Of a DNA stretch of 64,000 nt, positions 43,183 to 53,030 are shown in pieces. The stretch covers positions 310,001 to 374,000 of the forward strand of contig NZ_NMZM01000002.1 in assembly GCF_002751875.1 (NCBI RefSeq), in the 5' to 3' direction. The DNA is from Oceaniglobus indicus. Its GTDB lineage: Bacteria > Pseudomonadota > Alphaproteobacteria > Rhodobacterales > Rhodobacteraceae. The notes beneath the pieces were generated by a model. That model worked only from the letters and a program-made list of their open reading frames with translations. It was not told where the DNA came from and did no database searches. Each line of letters opens with the position of its first letter. Position 1 is the stretch's first letter. Both the position numbers and the translations under genes were made by a program.

Positions 43183-44397
43183 TCAGATGACGGTGAAGAC
43201 ATGGTTGAAGTGTGCCGCCCATGTCAGTGTCGCCCCTGTCGCAGAACCCCGGTCGCAGGCCGCCGCATGCTGCCGCCCGTGGGCAGCAAGACGACTGATT
43301 TCCGTAGTCCAAGCATATATATCCACAGGATCGAGGTAAACGGGATACTGGCCCAGCACCTCGCGCAGAACGGGCAGTGATGAACAAACAACAGGCGTGC
43401 CCAGCACCGCCGCCTCGAGTGGGGGGAGGCCGAAGCCTTCGGCAAAGCTGGGAAACAACAGCGCTTGCGCCCCGCGGATCAGGGCGGCCACCGCGCCGTC
43501 GTCCAGCGCCGGCAATTCATGCACCCCGGCAAGACCCGCATCAAGCCGGTCGAAGACCGCCGCATTGTTCCACCCCCGGCGCCCGACGATATAGAGATTG
43601 GGCAGGGGTTTGCCGGTTCGCGCCAACCGCTCCCAGACATCCAGCAACAACGCATGGTTCTTGCGCGGCTCGATCGTCGACAGGGCGATGAAATACGGCG
43701 TGGACAGATCCAGACCGGGGGGCAGGCCGGCGGGATCGGCCGTAGGTGTCTCGACGCCCAGATGCGCGACCACACAGGCGGGCACCCGGCCGAGATCCTT
43801 GAAATGACGCCCCACATCCGCCTTGGTCCCGGCCGAGTTACAGATCACCAGGTCGGCATGGGTGGCAACCGCGCGCATCTTGCGCGCGAAGGCCTCGGGT
43901 GTGCCGGGGCGCTGAAACTGCGGGAAATCCAGCGGAATCGTATCATGGACCAGAACGGCAATGCGCACCCCCTTGACCTGGCGCAGAGCCCGGAACACGC
44001 GCGCCTCGAGATTGCTGTGACCGACGTTGAGGTAATGCACATCCACCGGCAAATGGCGCCGCGCAAGGCGGCCCAAACCGCCGCGCAGGCACGAGGCCAC
44101 GGCCTGACGCCGGATCTCGGCCTCGGCGCGGCGTCGCGCGGCGCTCAGCCCACGGGAGAAACGCGCGAGGATATCGGGGGACCCCCAGCGATCATCGGCA
44201 ATCCTGTCCCGTATCGCACGCGCCCCGTCGCGGTTCAGCAGGCTGAAGCCCGCCGCGGTGCGGCACAACGCGAACATCGGGTCCGACTTGGCGAGGAGGG
44301 CATCGAGATAGGCCAGTTCGACCCGGTCGACGCCGGTGGGCGGCCCCAGCCCGACCCGGCTGACAAGCCGCGTCAGGTCGAGACATCGCGTCGTCAC
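43183..44397 (-). CDS. Glycosyltransferase family 4
   Basis: About 404 residues, GT-B fold. IDRVELAYL-like opening (PPTGVDRVELAYLDALLAK), VLVHDTIPLDFPQFQRPGTP, FIALSTIEPRKNHALLLDVW (donor-binding loop) and the E-x7-E motif LLFPSFAEGFGLPPLEAAVL. Start uncertain: GTG at 44397 gives the opening TTRCLDLTRLVSRVG, which fits homologues as I remember them; another GTG lies at 44409. Neither has a strong ribosome-binding site. 49 bp downstream of galU; probably mannosyl- or glucosyl-type transfer, sugar unknown. Confidence 0.85.
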   Translation of the reverse strand: MTTRCLDLTRLVSRVGLGPPTGVDRVELAYLDALLAKSDPMFALCRTAAGFSLLNRDGARAIRDRIADDRWGSPDILARFSRGLSAARRRAEAEIRRQAVASCLRGGLGRLARRHLPVDVHYLNVGHSNLEARVFRALRQVKGVRIAVLVHDTIPLDFPQFQRPGTPEAFARKMRAVATHADLVICNSAGTKADVGRHFKDLGRVPACVVAHLGVETPTADPAGLPPGLDLSTPYFIALSTIEPRKNHALLLDVWERLARTGKPLPNLYIVGRRGWNNAAVFDRLDAGLAGVHELPALDDGAVAALIRGAQALLFPSFAEGFGLPPLEAAVLGTPVVCSSLPVLREVLGQYPVYLDPVDIYAWTTEISRLAAHGRQHAAACDRGSATGATLTWAAHFNHVFTVI

Positions 44398-44446
44398 CGA
44401 CGGACGCACGCGGCTTGCGCGCGCCCCGCCATCGTGCCCGCAGGGG

Positions 44447-45340
44447 TCAGGATGCGTCGGCGCGGCTGGCCGCCAGGGCGTCGATGTATTCGCCGAACTC
44501 GTCCTGCAGGTCGGGACGCGACAGGCCGAAGGCGACCGTGGCCTGAAGGAAGCCTGCCTTCGATCCGCAATCGAACCGCTGGCCCTTGAAGCGCAGGCCA
44601 TAGACACCGTCCTTGCCGTCGATCTCGGCGGCAATGGCATCGGTCAACTGGATCTCTCCGCCGGCGCCTTTCTTCATGTCGTTCAGACGGTTCATCACGG
44701 CCGGGGTCAGGATGTAACGGCCGATCACGGCCAGGTTCGACGGCGCCGTTCCCTTTTCAGGTTTTTCGACCATGCCCTTGACCTTCACGCGCACGCCATT
44801 GTCTTCGGACGTGGCCAGGATGCCATAGGACGATGCCTTCTCTTCTGGCACTTCCATGGCGGCGACGATATTGCCGCCGGTTTCCTCGTAGGCTTCGATC
44901 ATCTGTTGCAGGCAGGGCTTGTCGGACGCGATCACGTCGTCGGGCAGGATCACGGCAAAGGGTTCGTCACCGATCAGGCGCCGGCCGCACCAGACGGCAT
45001 GGCCCAGCCCCAGCGCCATGTGCTGGCGGATATAGGCAATGGCGCCATCGGCCATGTTGGTCGATTCCAGCATCTCCAGCATGTCGTCCTTGCCCTTCTG
45101 ACGCAGGGCGGTCTCAAGCTCGGGGGCCAGGTCGAAATAGTCTTCCAGTGCGGATTTGCCGCGCGAGGTGACAAAGATGAATTCGGTGATGCCGGCGGCG
45201 CGGGCCTCGTCGATGGCGTATTGGATCAGGGGCCGGTCGACCAGGGTCATGATCTCCTTGGGAATCGACTTGGTCGCGGGAAGAAACCGCGTCCCCAATC
45301 CTGCTACGGGGAAAATGGCCTTTGTTACCTTGCGACTCAT
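44447..45340 (-). CDS. galU: UTP-glucose-1-phosphate uridylyltransferase
   Basis: 297 residues. Makes UDP-glucose, the donor for glycans and the source of UDP-glucuronate and UDP-galactose. Nucleotide-binding block AIFPVAGLGTRFLPATKSIP at residues 8-27; KEIMTLVDRPLIQYAIDEA; VILPDDVIAS; GMVEKPEKGTAPSNLA. AGGAG lies six bases before the ATG. It sits inside the glycosyltransferase run, which suggests its product feeds that glycan. Confidence 0.95.
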   Translation of the reverse strand: MSRKVTKAIFPVAGLGTRFLPATKSIPKEIMTLVDRPLIQYAIDEARAAGITEFIFVTSRGKSALEDYFDLAPELETALRQKGKDDMLEMLESTNMADGAIAYIRQHMALGLGHAVWCGRRLIGDEPFAVILPDDVIASDKPCLQQMIEAYEETGGNIVAAMEVPEEKASSYGILATSEDNGVRVKVKGMVEKPEKGTAPSNLAVIGRYILTPAVMNRLNDMKKGAGGEIQLTDAIAAEIDGKDGVYGLRFKGQRFDCGSKAGFLQATVAFGLSRPDLQDEFGEYIDALAASRADAS

Positions 45341-45469
45341 ATCGACTCCTGGAAATAGATCTCTTCAATTCTGGTCATACCGCGATCTGATCACGGCGAC
45401 CAAGGGCGCTTTTCAACCCCGGTATCGTCTAGCTTGTTATGCTGCGTCTGCACAATCGATACCAGCCCA

Positions 45470-46693
45470 TTATTGTTCCCCGCCATCCGACAGACCGCGC
45501 ACGGCGAAAATGCGCTTCCTTTCGCGTTCGATTCGCGCGCGCCGCCGGATCGCCATGAAAATGGGATCCCGGCGATCGGAGCGGCCCCAGATTCCGCCGC
45601 TTTGCCGCCAGATCCCGAGGTCGTCGAAAACGCACCGGTGGTAGAGCGCGCTTGGCGACAGGTCCAGCAGAGTCACCACCAGCCCCTTTTCACGTTCGAT
45701 CCGCGCCCGCGCGCTGCCCGCCGCACGGCGTCCCGCCACCACGACCGATCCGACCGGCCTCGGGGTGCGGATCTGGCGGAACGCCGGCCGCTCGGGCCAG
45801 GTGTGCGGCGGCATCGGCCCGCGGCGCGCGCCATCGGCCAGGCCGTCGTTCAGCGATTGCATCAGGCGCGGAACATCGCGCGGTTCGGCCGTTCCGGCAA
45901 CCAGATGGCGGATGATCCGCGCCCTCTGATCCGCCACGAGCGCGGCGCGCGCGGCGGCGTGGCGGTCCACCGGCAGGTGCCGGTTCCAGAAGACCGCGCT
46001 TGACGCGCCGATGTCGAACAGGCTGAGCGGGGCGCGGTCGGCGCGACGGCGGGCGGACGCGGCAAAGCCGTGATGCACCTGCGCCAACGGCACCAGCGCG
46101 GTGCGAAACCCGGCCCGCGCCGCGCGCATGTTCAGATCGGTTTCATCAAGAAAGAAGGCAAAGGCGGCATCGAACCCGCCCAGCGCGCACAGTACGTCGC
46201 GGCGCGCCGCCATGTTCGTGCCTTCGGTCTTGATCGCGCCCGTGTCGGGGGGATCGAAAGCCTTCGGCCCATCGCCCCAGGACGACAGATCCTGCGCAAC
46301 GCCGGTGGCGTCGACGCTGCGCGCCCGCCATTGAAAGGAAATCCCGTTGCGCCCGATCACGAACCCCCCCGCCAGCGCGACCGACGGATCATCGAACGGC
46401 GCGACCAGATGGGTCAGCCATGTGGGTTCGGGCACCGCATCGTCATCGATGAAGGCGACGATATCGCCCCCGGACGCCGCGATTCCCGCGTTCCTCGCCG
46501 CCGAGATGTTGGGCAGATCGAACGCCACGACCCGCCCCAGATCCGCCGCCCGCGCGACGGCGGCACCGGGCGGATCGGCCACGACGATCACCTCGAAGGT
46601 GGGATAAAGCAGTTGATCGAGACCGCGCAGACACCGCGCCAGGGCCGCCGGGCGATCCCGGCTGACCACGACGACGCTGACGCGGGGCGTCAC
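45470..46693 (-). CDS. Glycosyltransferase family 2
   Basis: 407 residues. GT-A domain: VSVVVVSRDRPAALARCLRG, FEVIVVADPP, ISAARNAGIAASGGDIVAFI with the DDD metal motif in IDDDAVPEP, and the acceptor-side block FDAAFAFFLDETDLNMRA. The last 150 residues are Arg-rich and unlike the core domain. Start is GTG at 46693, seven bases after the cysQ stop. Acceptor and donor unknown. Confidence 0.87.
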   Translation of the reverse strand: MTPRVSVVVVSRDRPAALARCLRGLDQLLYPTFEVIVVADPPGAAVARAADLGRVVAFDLPNISAARNAGIAASGGDIVAFIDDDAVPEPTWLTHLVAPFDDPSVALAGGFVIGRNGISFQWRARSVDATGVAQDLSSWGDGPKAFDPPDTGAIKTEGTNMAARRDVLCALGGFDAAFAFFLDETDLNMRAARAGFRTALVPLAQVHHGFAASARRRADRAPLSLFDIGASSAVFWNRHLPVDRHAAARAALVADQRARIIRHLVAGTAEPRDVPRLMQSLNDGLADGARRGPMPPHTWPERPAFRQIRTPRPVGSVVVAGRRAAGSARARIEREKGLVVTLLDLSPSALYHRCVFDDLGIWRQSGGIWGRSDRRDPIFMAIRRRARIERERKRIFAVRGLSDGGEQ

Positions 46694-46700
46694 GGGTGCC

Positions 46701-47498
46701 TCAGGCCGGTTTCAGGGTCACGCCGGGGGCATAGGCGATGAAGAACGGATTGGCGAAGGCGGGCTTGCCATAGACCAGCGGCGAATGGTCATCGAACCGC
46801 ACAACCCGCCCGCCCGCGCCGTGCAGGACGGCGTGGCCCGCCGCCGTGTCCCATTCCATGGTCCGCCCCAGGCGGGGATACAGATCGGCCTCGCCCGTGG
46901 CGACAAGACAGAACTTCAGCGATGAACCGGCGCTTTTCATGTCCTTGACGTTGTATTGCCCGATATAGTCGTCGGTGGCCTCGTCGCGGTGGGATTTCGA
47001 CGCCACGACCATCAATCCGGCCTCGTCAGGTTCGGATACCTTGATCGGCGTCGTCTCGCCGGGCGTGTCGAGGTCGAAATCGCCCGTCTCCTCGACCGAA
47101 ACGCCGGTGGAATCGGTATAGAACAACCGCCCCCTCGCCGGTGCATAGACCACCCCGCGCACCGGTGCCCCGTCCGAGACATAGGCGATGTTGACCGTGA
47201 AATCGCCGCGCCGCTGGACGAACTCCTTGGTGCCGTCCAGCGGATCGACGATCAGGAAGGTGCGCGCCTCGATTTCGTGCGACTCGGCCTGTTCCTCGGT
47301 CACCAGCGGCACGTCGGGAAACGCCGCGCGCAGACCGGCGGAAATCAGGGCATCCGCCGCCTCGTCGGCTTCGGTGACCGGGCTGGCGTCGGACTTGGTC
47401 TTCACCTCAAAATCGTCGGCGTCGTAGATCTCCATGATCTTCGCTCCGCCCTCCAACGCGAGACGTCGCATTTCGGCGGTCAGCATTTCGAAGTTCAT
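46701..47498 (-). CDS. cysQ: 3'(2'),5'-bisphosphate nucleotidase CysQ
   Basis: 265 residues, inositol-monophosphatase superfamily. Metal-binding blocks: VTEEQ (Glu-Glu), IVDPLDGTKEFVQRRGDFTV and EWDTAAGHAVLHGAGG. CysQ removes the 3' phosphate from PAP, the by-product of PAPS-dependent sulfotransfer and sulfate reduction. Start at 47498 is chosen for the MNFEMLTAEM opening with GGGGATGATGCC before it. It is the first gene of a minus-strand run that ends with a sulfotransferase, which fits a local PAP-clearing role. Confidence 0.93.
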   Translation of the reverse strand: MNFEMLTAEMRRLALEGGAKIMEIYDADDFEVKTKSDASPVTEADEAADALISAGLRAAFPDVPLVTEEQAESHEIEARTFLIVDPLDGTKEFVQRRGDFTVNIAYVSDGAPVRGVVYAPARGRLFYTDSTGVSVEETGDFDLDTPGETTPIKVSEPDEAGLMVVASKSHRDEATDDYIGQYNVKDMKSAGSSLKFCLVATGEADLYPRLGRTMEWDTAAGHAVLHGAGGRVVRFDDHSPLVYGKPAFANPFFIAYAPGVTLKPA

Positions 47499-47641
47499 GG
47501 CATCATCCCCAGACTGGGCCCCGCGGGGCCGGAACAGTTGTTTCGTCAGATTTGGTCTTTTATGGTGAATGGTCAAAGAAACGGCAAGATTATCATGCAA
47601 CAAGGTCGGGATCGCCCAGACAAGCCAAGGCAGACGCACGC

Positions 47642-48463
47642 ATGTTCGAACGCAGACAGACGCAATCCCGGCTGACCGGCGCCGTCAGTATACTCGAGCT
47701 GATCTATCACAACACGGTGCGCAGCGTGCGCCGCACCCATGCCAACGCGGTGATGGCGATCCTGATGAACATCCTGCAGACCGTCGTCTTCGTGATGGCG
47801 TTCTACCTGCTGTTCCACGTGCTCGGGATGCGCGGCAATGCGATTCGCGGCGATTTCCTGTTGTACATCTTCACCGGCATCTTTCTTTACATGGTGCATA
47901 CCCGCACCGTCACCGCGATCCTGCAATCGGAAGGGCCGGCATCGGCGATGATGAAACACGCGCCGATGACCACCGCGATCTCGATCTCGGCGGCCGCACT
48001 GTCGACGCTGTATGTCCAGGTTCTGTCGATGACGGTGGTGTTGTATTTCTATCACGTCATCTGGGGGCCGATCACGATTCACGACTGGTCGGGCGCCTTT
48101 GGGATGGTCCTTCTGGCCTGGTTTTCGGGCGTGGGCGTCGGGATGATTTTCCTGGCGCTCAAGCCGTGGTTTCCCAGCGCCATCGGCATCGTCGCGATGA
48201 TCTATACCCGCGCCAACATGATCGCCTCGGGCAAGATGTTCGTCGCCAACCAGCTGCCCGGCACCATGCTGGCGTTCTTCGACTGGAACCCCCTGTTTCA
48301 CGCCATCGACCAGGCCCGCGGCTTTGCCTTCGTGAACTACTTCCCGCATAATTCGTCGGTCGAATATCCGCTTTATGTCTCCATCGCATTGCTGATGATC
48401 GGGATGATGGGCGAATTCTATACCCGCAAGCATGCCTCGCTCAGCTGGAACGCACGCCGATGA
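47642..48463 (+). CDS. ABC-2 polysaccharide export permease (KpsM-like)
   Basis: 273 residues with six hydrophobic segments. An amphipathic basic N-terminus (MFERRQTQSRLTGAVSILEL) precedes the first span; YLLFHVLGMRG, FLLYIFTGIFLYMVHTRTVT and MIYTRANMIASGKMFVANQL follow the ABC-2 capsule-export pattern. It should pair with a KpsT-like ATPase, which is not adjacent. It is divergent from cysQ and the glycosyltransferase run, so it is the likely exporter of that glycan or its lipid-linked form. Overlaps the next reading frame by ATGA. Confidence 0.82.
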   Translation: MFERRQTQSRLTGAVSILELIYHNTVRSVRRTHANAVMAILMNILQTVVFVMAFYLLFHVLGMRGNAIRGDFLLYIFTGIFLYMVHTRTVTAILQSEGPASAMMKHAPMTTAISISAAALSTLYVQVLSMTVVLYFYHVIWGPITIHDWSGAFGMVLLAWFSGVGVGMIFLALKPWFPSAIGIVAMIYTRANMIASGKMFVANQLPGTMLAFFDWNPLFHAIDQARGFAFVNYFPHNSSVEYPLYVSIALLMIGMMGEFYTRKHASLSWNARR

Positions 48464-49022
48464 TCCGTATGCTCTCCGTCATTACCGCTTGTCTCTGGTC
48501 CGGGGCCCTTGGCGCACAGGGGCTGCCCGCCTTGCACGACGTCGTCGGCGTCGCCGAAAACGACACGCCGAACCTGCGTGCCGAACCTGATTGGAAGGCG
48601 CCGCTGGTCGCCACCCTGCCCTTTGACGCCCGCGACATCGAGGTGGTGGCGGAAAACGCCGACGGGACATGGGGGCGGATCAACATGGGCGAAGGAACCG
48701 CGTGGGCCGCGCTCAGGTTTCTCGGCCGCCAGCCGGGCCAGGATGACCGCGATTTCCCCGACCCCCTGCGGTGCTTCGGGACCGAACCGTTCTGGTCGCT
48801 GAAGGTTACCGCCGACGCAAGCGTCTTTACCCTTTCCGGGGTGTCCGAGCACCGGCTGCGCCAAGGCGACCGGCGCCGCGCGACCGGACGCACCGACCGC
48901 TGGGCCATGGTCACCGAAGCGCCCGGTGTATCGGCAACTATGGCCTGAACGGCGATGTGTTGATGATGGACAGCAACGGCATCGCGCTCTATTCCGGCTG
49001 CTGCACCCTGTCCCCACCCTGA
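48460..49022 (+). pseudogene. SH3-domain periplasmic protein, frameshifted
   Basis: The first frame starts at 48460 (ATGA overlap with the permease) with a signal peptide (MIRMLSVITACLWSGALG-A), then a bacterial SH3-like stretch (NLRAEPDWKAPLVATLPF) and a conserved LRCFGTEPFWSLKV block. It runs to a stop at 48946-48948. The expected family ending (CIGNYGLNGDVLMMDSNGIA, then a double-Cys YSGCCTL) is present in the next frame and ends at 49022. The switch is at about 48920-48925, in GCGCCCGGTG; one extra base there would restore a 187-residue protein. No slippery heptamer is seen. It is either a real one-base deletion or a sequence error. Confidence 0.75.
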
Positions 49023-49627
49023 GCGACGCGCAGCGTGACGTTGATGCGGCCTCCCTTGGGCAACAGTGACGACGAACGAAACCTGATCCGGTCAACCCCG
49101 TGATGGACCAGCCGCGCCGCCCCGCCCATCACCACCACATCGCCCGACGACAGCCAGAGGCTTTCGGTTTTGCCGCCCCTTTCGACACTGCCGATCCGGA
49201 ACAAGCCGTCATCGCCCAGTGACACGGAAATCACCGGCCAGTCGAACGACGCCTCGTCGCGGTCCTGATGCAGACCCATGCGCGCCCCTTCGCCGTAGAA
49301 GTTGATCAAACAGCAATCGGGCAGTTGCGCCGCAGGGCCAAGGGCGCGCCAGATCTCCAGCGCCGCGTCGGGGATCGGCGGCCAGGCCGCGCCCGACGGA
49401 TGGCGCGGCGCGTATCGATAACCGCGCCGGTCCGACACCCAACCGACCGATCCCGCCGATGTCATCCTGACCGACATCTTCCGCCCCGACCGGGTTTCGG
49501 GATGCACCGGGGGCGCTGCGCGGGCCACGTCGCGCAGGGCTGTCAAAAGCCGCGCCTGCATCGCTGCGTCCAGAAACCCGCGCCACACCTGGACCCCGCG
49601 CACGTTCAGCGGACCATCACCGTTCAT
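48989..49627 (-). CDS. alkB: AlkB-like 2-oxoglutarate/Fe(II) DNA repair dioxygenase
   Basis: 212 residues. Demethylates 1-methyladenine and 3-methylcytosine in DNA/RNA. Iron ligands: His and Asp in MGLHQDRDE, His in RLVHHGVDR; 2-oxoglutarate Arg residues in RIRFRSS and GRINVTLRVA. NFYGEGARM and ISVSLGDDGLFRIG are family blocks. GGAGGGG lies just before the ATG at 49627. Its 3' end overlaps the frameshifted SH3 gene by 34 bases on the opposite strand. Confidence 0.93.
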   Translation of the reverse strand: MNGDGPLNVRGVQVWRGFLDAAMQARLLTALRDVARAAPPVHPETRSGRKMSVRMTSAGSVGWVSDRRGYRYAPRHPSGAAWPPIPDAALEIWRALGPAAQLPDCCLINFYGEGARMGLHQDRDEASFDWPVISVSLGDDGLFRIGSVERGGKTESLWLSSGDVVVMGGAARLVHHGVDRIRFRSSSLLPKGGRINVTLRVAQGGDRVQQPE

Positions 49628-49691
49628 CGCCCCTCCGCTCGTCAATTTCGCCGAGAGTCGCATTTTCGCGAAGATTCATCCATCCCCGGCG

Positions 49692-49720
49692 CTTGCAGGG
49701 CTGAAACCCCCTCCTTATAT
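49692..49720 (+). promoter_or_regulatory. RpoH (heat-shock sigma-32) promoter of dnaK
   Basis: CTTG at 49692-49695, 18-bp spacer, CTTATAT at 49714-49720. It matches the alphaproteobacterial RpoH consensus as I know it (CTTG, 17-18 bp, CYTATnT). The dnaK ATG is 113 bp downstream. No CIRCE element was found in the leader. Confidence 0.75.
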
Positions 49721-49833
49721 GAGGCCAGACGCCCGGTCGGGGGCTTTGTTCCCGACGTAATCATTGGGATCGCCGGGGATATGCCGCACCGCGGGTATTC
49801 CTGCACGAACATCGCCAGAGAGAGGATTTGAGC

Positions 49834-51756
49834 ATGGCCAAAGTCATCGGAATCGACCTTGGAACCACCAACAGCTGTGTCGCCATCATGGACGGCAGCC
49901 AACCCCGCGTCATCGAGAACAGCGAAGGCGCACGCACCACACCGTCGATCGTCGCCTTCACCGACGATGAACGGCTGGTCGGTCAATCCGCCAAGCGGCA
50001 GGCCGTCACCAACCCCGAAAATACCATCTTCGGCGTCAAGCGCCTGATCGGTCGTCGCAACGACGACGCGAACCTTGCCAAGGACCGCAAGAACATGCCG
50101 TTCACCGTCATCGACGGCGGCAACGGCGACGCATGGGTCCAGGCCCGCGGCGAGAAGTATTCGCCCAGCCAGATCAGCGCGTTCATCCTGGGCAAGATGA
50201 AGGAAACGGCCGAAAGCTATCTCGGCGAGGAAGTGACGCAGGCCGTCATCACCGTTCCCGCCTATTTCAACGACGCCCAGCGTCAGGCGACCAAGGACGC
50301 CGGCAAGATCGCCGGTCTGGAAGTGCTGCGGATCATCAACGAACCGACTGCTGCCGCGCTGGCCTATGGTCTGGACAAGAAAGAAACCAAGACGATCGCG
50401 GTCTATGACCTCGGCGGTGGCACGTTCGACGTGACCATCCTGGAAATCGACGACGGCCTGTTCGAAGTCAAATCCACCAACGGCGACACGTTCCTCGGCG
50501 GTGAAGACTTCGACATGCGGATCGTCAATTACCTGGCCGAGCAGTTCAAGAAGGAACACCAGGTCGATCTGACCGCCGACAAGATGGCGCTTCAGCGCCT
50601 CAAGGAAGCGGCGGAAAAGGCCAAGATCGAACTGTCCTCGTCCAGCCAGACCGAGATCAACCAGCCGTTCATTTCGATGGGCGCCAACGGCCAACCGCTG
50701 CACATGGTCATGAAACTGACCCGTGCCAAGCTGGAATCGCTGGTCAGCGACCTGATCAAGCAGTCGATCAAACCCTGCCAGGCCGCACTGAAGGATGCCG
50801 GGCTGTCGGTTGGTGAAATCGACGAGATCGTGATGGTCGGCGGCATGACCCGCATGCCCCGCGTCGTCGAGGAAGTGACGAAATTCTTCGGCAAGGAGCC
50901 GAACAAGGGCGTCAACCCCGATGAGGTCGTCGCACTGGGCGCCGCCATTCAGGCCGGTGTGCTTCAGGGTGACGTCAAGGACGTGGTCCTGCTGGACGTG
51001 ACCCCGCTGTCGCTGGGGATTGAGACGCTGGGTGGTGTGTTCACCCGCCTGATCGACCGCAACACGACGATCCCGACGAAGAAGTCGCAGATCTTCTCGA
51101 CCGCCGAAGACAACCAGAACGCCGTGACGATCCGGGTCTTCCAGGGCGAACGTGAAATGGCGTCCGACAACAAGATGCTGGGTCAGTTCAACCTCGAAGA
51201 CATCCCGCCGGCCCCCCGTGGCCTGCCCCAGATCGAAGTGACCTTCGACATCGACGCCAACGGCATCGTGTCCGTAGGTGCCAAGGACAAGGGCACCAAC
51301 AAGGAGCAGAAGATCACGATCCAGGCGTCGGGCGGTCTGTCGGACGAGGACATCGAGAAGATGGTCAAGGACGCGGAAGAAAACGCCGAAGCCGACAAGA
51401 GCCGCAAGGAATTGGTCGAGGCGAAGAACCAGGCCGAGTCGCTGATCCATTCGACCGAGAAGGCGATGGAAGAGCACAAAGACAAGGTCGATCCGACCAC
51501 CATCGAAGCGATCGAACTGGCCATTGCCAACCTGAACGAACAGCTCGAGTCGGAAGATGCCGGCAAGATCAAGAACGGCATCCAGAACGTCACCGAATCG
51601 GCGATGAAGCTGGGCGAGGCGATCTACAAGGCCGAGCAGGCAAAAGCCGGCAACGAGCCTGAAGATGGCGACGGCGACGGCCCCAAGGATGTCGATGACG
51701 ACATTGTGGATGCCGATTTCGAAGACCTTGGCGACGACAACAAGCGCGCGTCCTGA
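49834..51756 (+). CDS. dnaK: Chaperone DnaK (Hsp70)
   Basis: 640 residues. ATPase domain: [17 protein letters not shown] at the start, [35 protein letters not shown]. Substrate domain begins after [14 protein letters not shown]. The C-terminus is acidic, ending near [18 protein letters not shown] at 49834 follows GAGAGG. It binds unfolded polypeptides with DnaJ and GrpE; grpE is not here. Transcription should be heat-induced from the promoter at 49692. Confidence 0.98.
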   Translation: MAKVIGIDLGTTNSCVAIMDGSQPRVIENSEGARTTPSIVAFTDDERLVGQSAKRQAVTNPENTIFGVKRLIGRRNDDANLAKDRKNMPFTVIDGGNGDAWVQARGEKYSPSQISAFILGKMKETAESYLGEEVTQAVITVPAYFNDAQRQATKDAGKIAGLEVLRIINEPTAAALAYGLDKKETKTIAVYDLGGGTFDVTILEIDDGLFEVKSTNGDTFLGGEDFDMRIVNYLAEQFKKEHQVDLTADKMALQRLKEAAEKAKIELSSSSQTEINQPFISMGANGQPLHMVMKLTRAKLESLVSDLIKQSIKPCQAALKDAGLSVGEIDEIVMVGGMTRMPRVVEEVTKFFGKEPNKGVNPDEVVALGAAIQAGVLQGDVKDVVLLDVTPLSLGIETLGGVFTRLIDRNTTIPTKKSQIFSTAEDNQNAVTIRVFQGEREMASDNKMLGQFNLEDIPPAPRGLPQIEVTFDIDANGIVSVGAKDKGTNKEQKITIQASGGLSDEDIEKMVKDAEENAEADKSRKELVEAKNQAESLIHSTEKAMEEHKDKVDPTTIEAIELAIANLNEQLESEDAGKIKNGIQNVTESAMKLGEAIYKAEQAKAGNEPEDGDGDGPKDVDDDIVDADFEDLGDDNKRAS

Positions 51757-51776
51757 CCCGCGCATTGGAACCTACC

Positions 51777-51807
51777 GAAACCGGCCTGATCAGATCGGGC
51801 CGGTTTC
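51777..51807 (+). terminator. Hairpin between dnaK and dnaJ (attenuator-like)
   Basis: GAAACCGGCC pairs perfectly with GGCCGGTTTC across an 11-base loop. The right arm ends TTTC without a long T-run. It probably trims or partly terminates the dnaK message, giving less dnaJ, as in other bacteria. Confidence 0.55.
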
Positions 51808-51831
51808 CGCGTTCCGAAAGGACATAACCTG

Positions 51832-52989
51832 ATGGCAAAACGCGATTACTATGAAACGCTCGGCGTCGCCAAAGGCGCTTCGGCCGATGAGATCAAGAAG
51901 GGGTTCCGCCGAAAGGCGAAAGAGCTTCACCCCGATCGCAATTCCGACAACCCAAATGCGGAATCGCAGTTCAAGGAAGCGAACGAAGCCTACGAAGTGC
52001 TGAAGGACGCCGAGAAAAAGGCGGCCTACGACCGGTATGGCCATGCCGCGTTCGAAGGTGGCATGGGCGGCGGGCGACGCCCCGGCGCGCAAGGGTTCGG
52101 CGGCGGACAGGGCGATTTCGCCTCGGCCTTTTCGGACGTGTTCGACGACCTGTTCGGCGACATGATGGGCGGTGGCCGCGGCGGACGTGGCGGCCAGCGG
52201 GCCACCCGCGGCTCCGACCTGCGCTACAACATGCGCGTCTCGCTCGAAGAAGCCTATGCCGGTCTGCAAAAGACGATCAACGTGCCCACCGCCCTGGCCT
52301 GCTCGAAATGCAGCGGCACCGGCGCCGAAGGCGGCTCAGAACCTGCCCCCTGCCCCACCTGCGCCGGCATGGGCAAGGTGCGCGCGCAGCAAGGCTTCTT
52401 CACCGTCGAACGCACCTGTCCCACCTGTTCGGGCGCGGGCCAGATCATCAAGAACCCCTGTTCCGTCTGCCACGGCCAAGGCCGCGTCGAGAAAGACCGT
52501 TCGCTGTCGGTCAACATCCCGGCCGGCGTCGAAACCGGCACCCGGATCCGCCTGTCGGGCGAGGGTGAGGCGGGATTGCGCGGCGGACCGTCGGGCGATC
52601 TCTACATCTTCATCGAGGTTGCCGACCACCCGCTGTTCCAGCGCGAAAATCAGCACCTGTTCTGCCATGTTCCGGTGTCGATCATATCGGCTGCCCTGGG
52701 CGGCGACATCGAGGTGCCGAACATCGACGGTGGCCGCAGCCGGGTGAAGATACCCGCAGGCAGCCAGACCGGCAAGCAGATGCGCCTGCGCGGCAAGGGC
52801 ATGCCGGCCCTGCGCGGCGGTGGTCACGGCGACATGTACATCGAACTGGCGGTCGAAACGCCGGTGAACCTCACATCGCGCCAGAAGGATCTGCTGCGCG
52901 AATTCGATACCCTGTCCAAGGACAACAATCCCGAATCCTCGGGGTTCTTCAAGAAGGTCAAAACCTTCTGGGACGGGATGAAAGGCTGA
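51832..52989 (+). CDS. dnaJ: Co-chaperone DnaJ (Hsp40)
   Basis: 385 residues. J domain with HPD in [16 protein letters not shown]; Gly/Phe-rich linker about residues 76-125 ([17 protein letters not shown]). Four zinc-binding CxxCxGxG repeats: [32 protein letters not shown]. The C-terminal substrate domain follows. Stimulates the DnaK ATPase and delivers clients. AAAGGA precedes the ATG. Confidence 0.98.
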   Translation: MAKRDYYETLGVAKGASADEIKKGFRRKAKELHPDRNSDNPNAESQFKEANEAYEVLKDAEKKAAYDRYGHAAFEGGMGGGRRPGAQGFGGGQGDFASAFSDVFDDLFGDMMGGGRGGRGGQRATRGSDLRYNMRVSLEEAYAGLQKTINVPTALACSKCSGTGAEGGSEPAPCPTCAGMGKVRAQQGFFTVERTCPTCSGAGQIIKNPCSVCHGQGRVEKDRSLSVNIPAGVETGTRIRLSGEGEAGLRGGPSGDLYIFIEVADHPLFQRENQHLFCHVPVSIISAALGGDIEVPNIDGGRSRVKIPAGSQTGKQMRLRGKGMPALRGGGHGDMYIELAVETPVNLTSRQKDLLREFDTLSKDNNPESSGFFKKVKTFWDGMKG

Positions 52990-52993
52990 CTGC

Positions 52994-53026
52994 GCGGGGG
53001 CGGACGGGCCCGCAAACGGCCCCCGC
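52994..53026 (+). terminator. GC-rich hairpin after dnaJ
   Basis: GCGGGGGC pairs with GCCCCCGC (eight pairs, 17-base loop), five bases after the dnaJ stop. It is followed by CCCGGCTTCTTACC, a weak T-tract that leads into element copy D. Confidence 0.5.
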
Positions 53027-53030
53027 CCCG

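Noticed and set aside
48915-48930. Programmed ribosomal frameshift in the SH3 gene
   Set aside because: No slippery heptamer and no clear downstream stem; a base deletion or sequence error explains it more simply.
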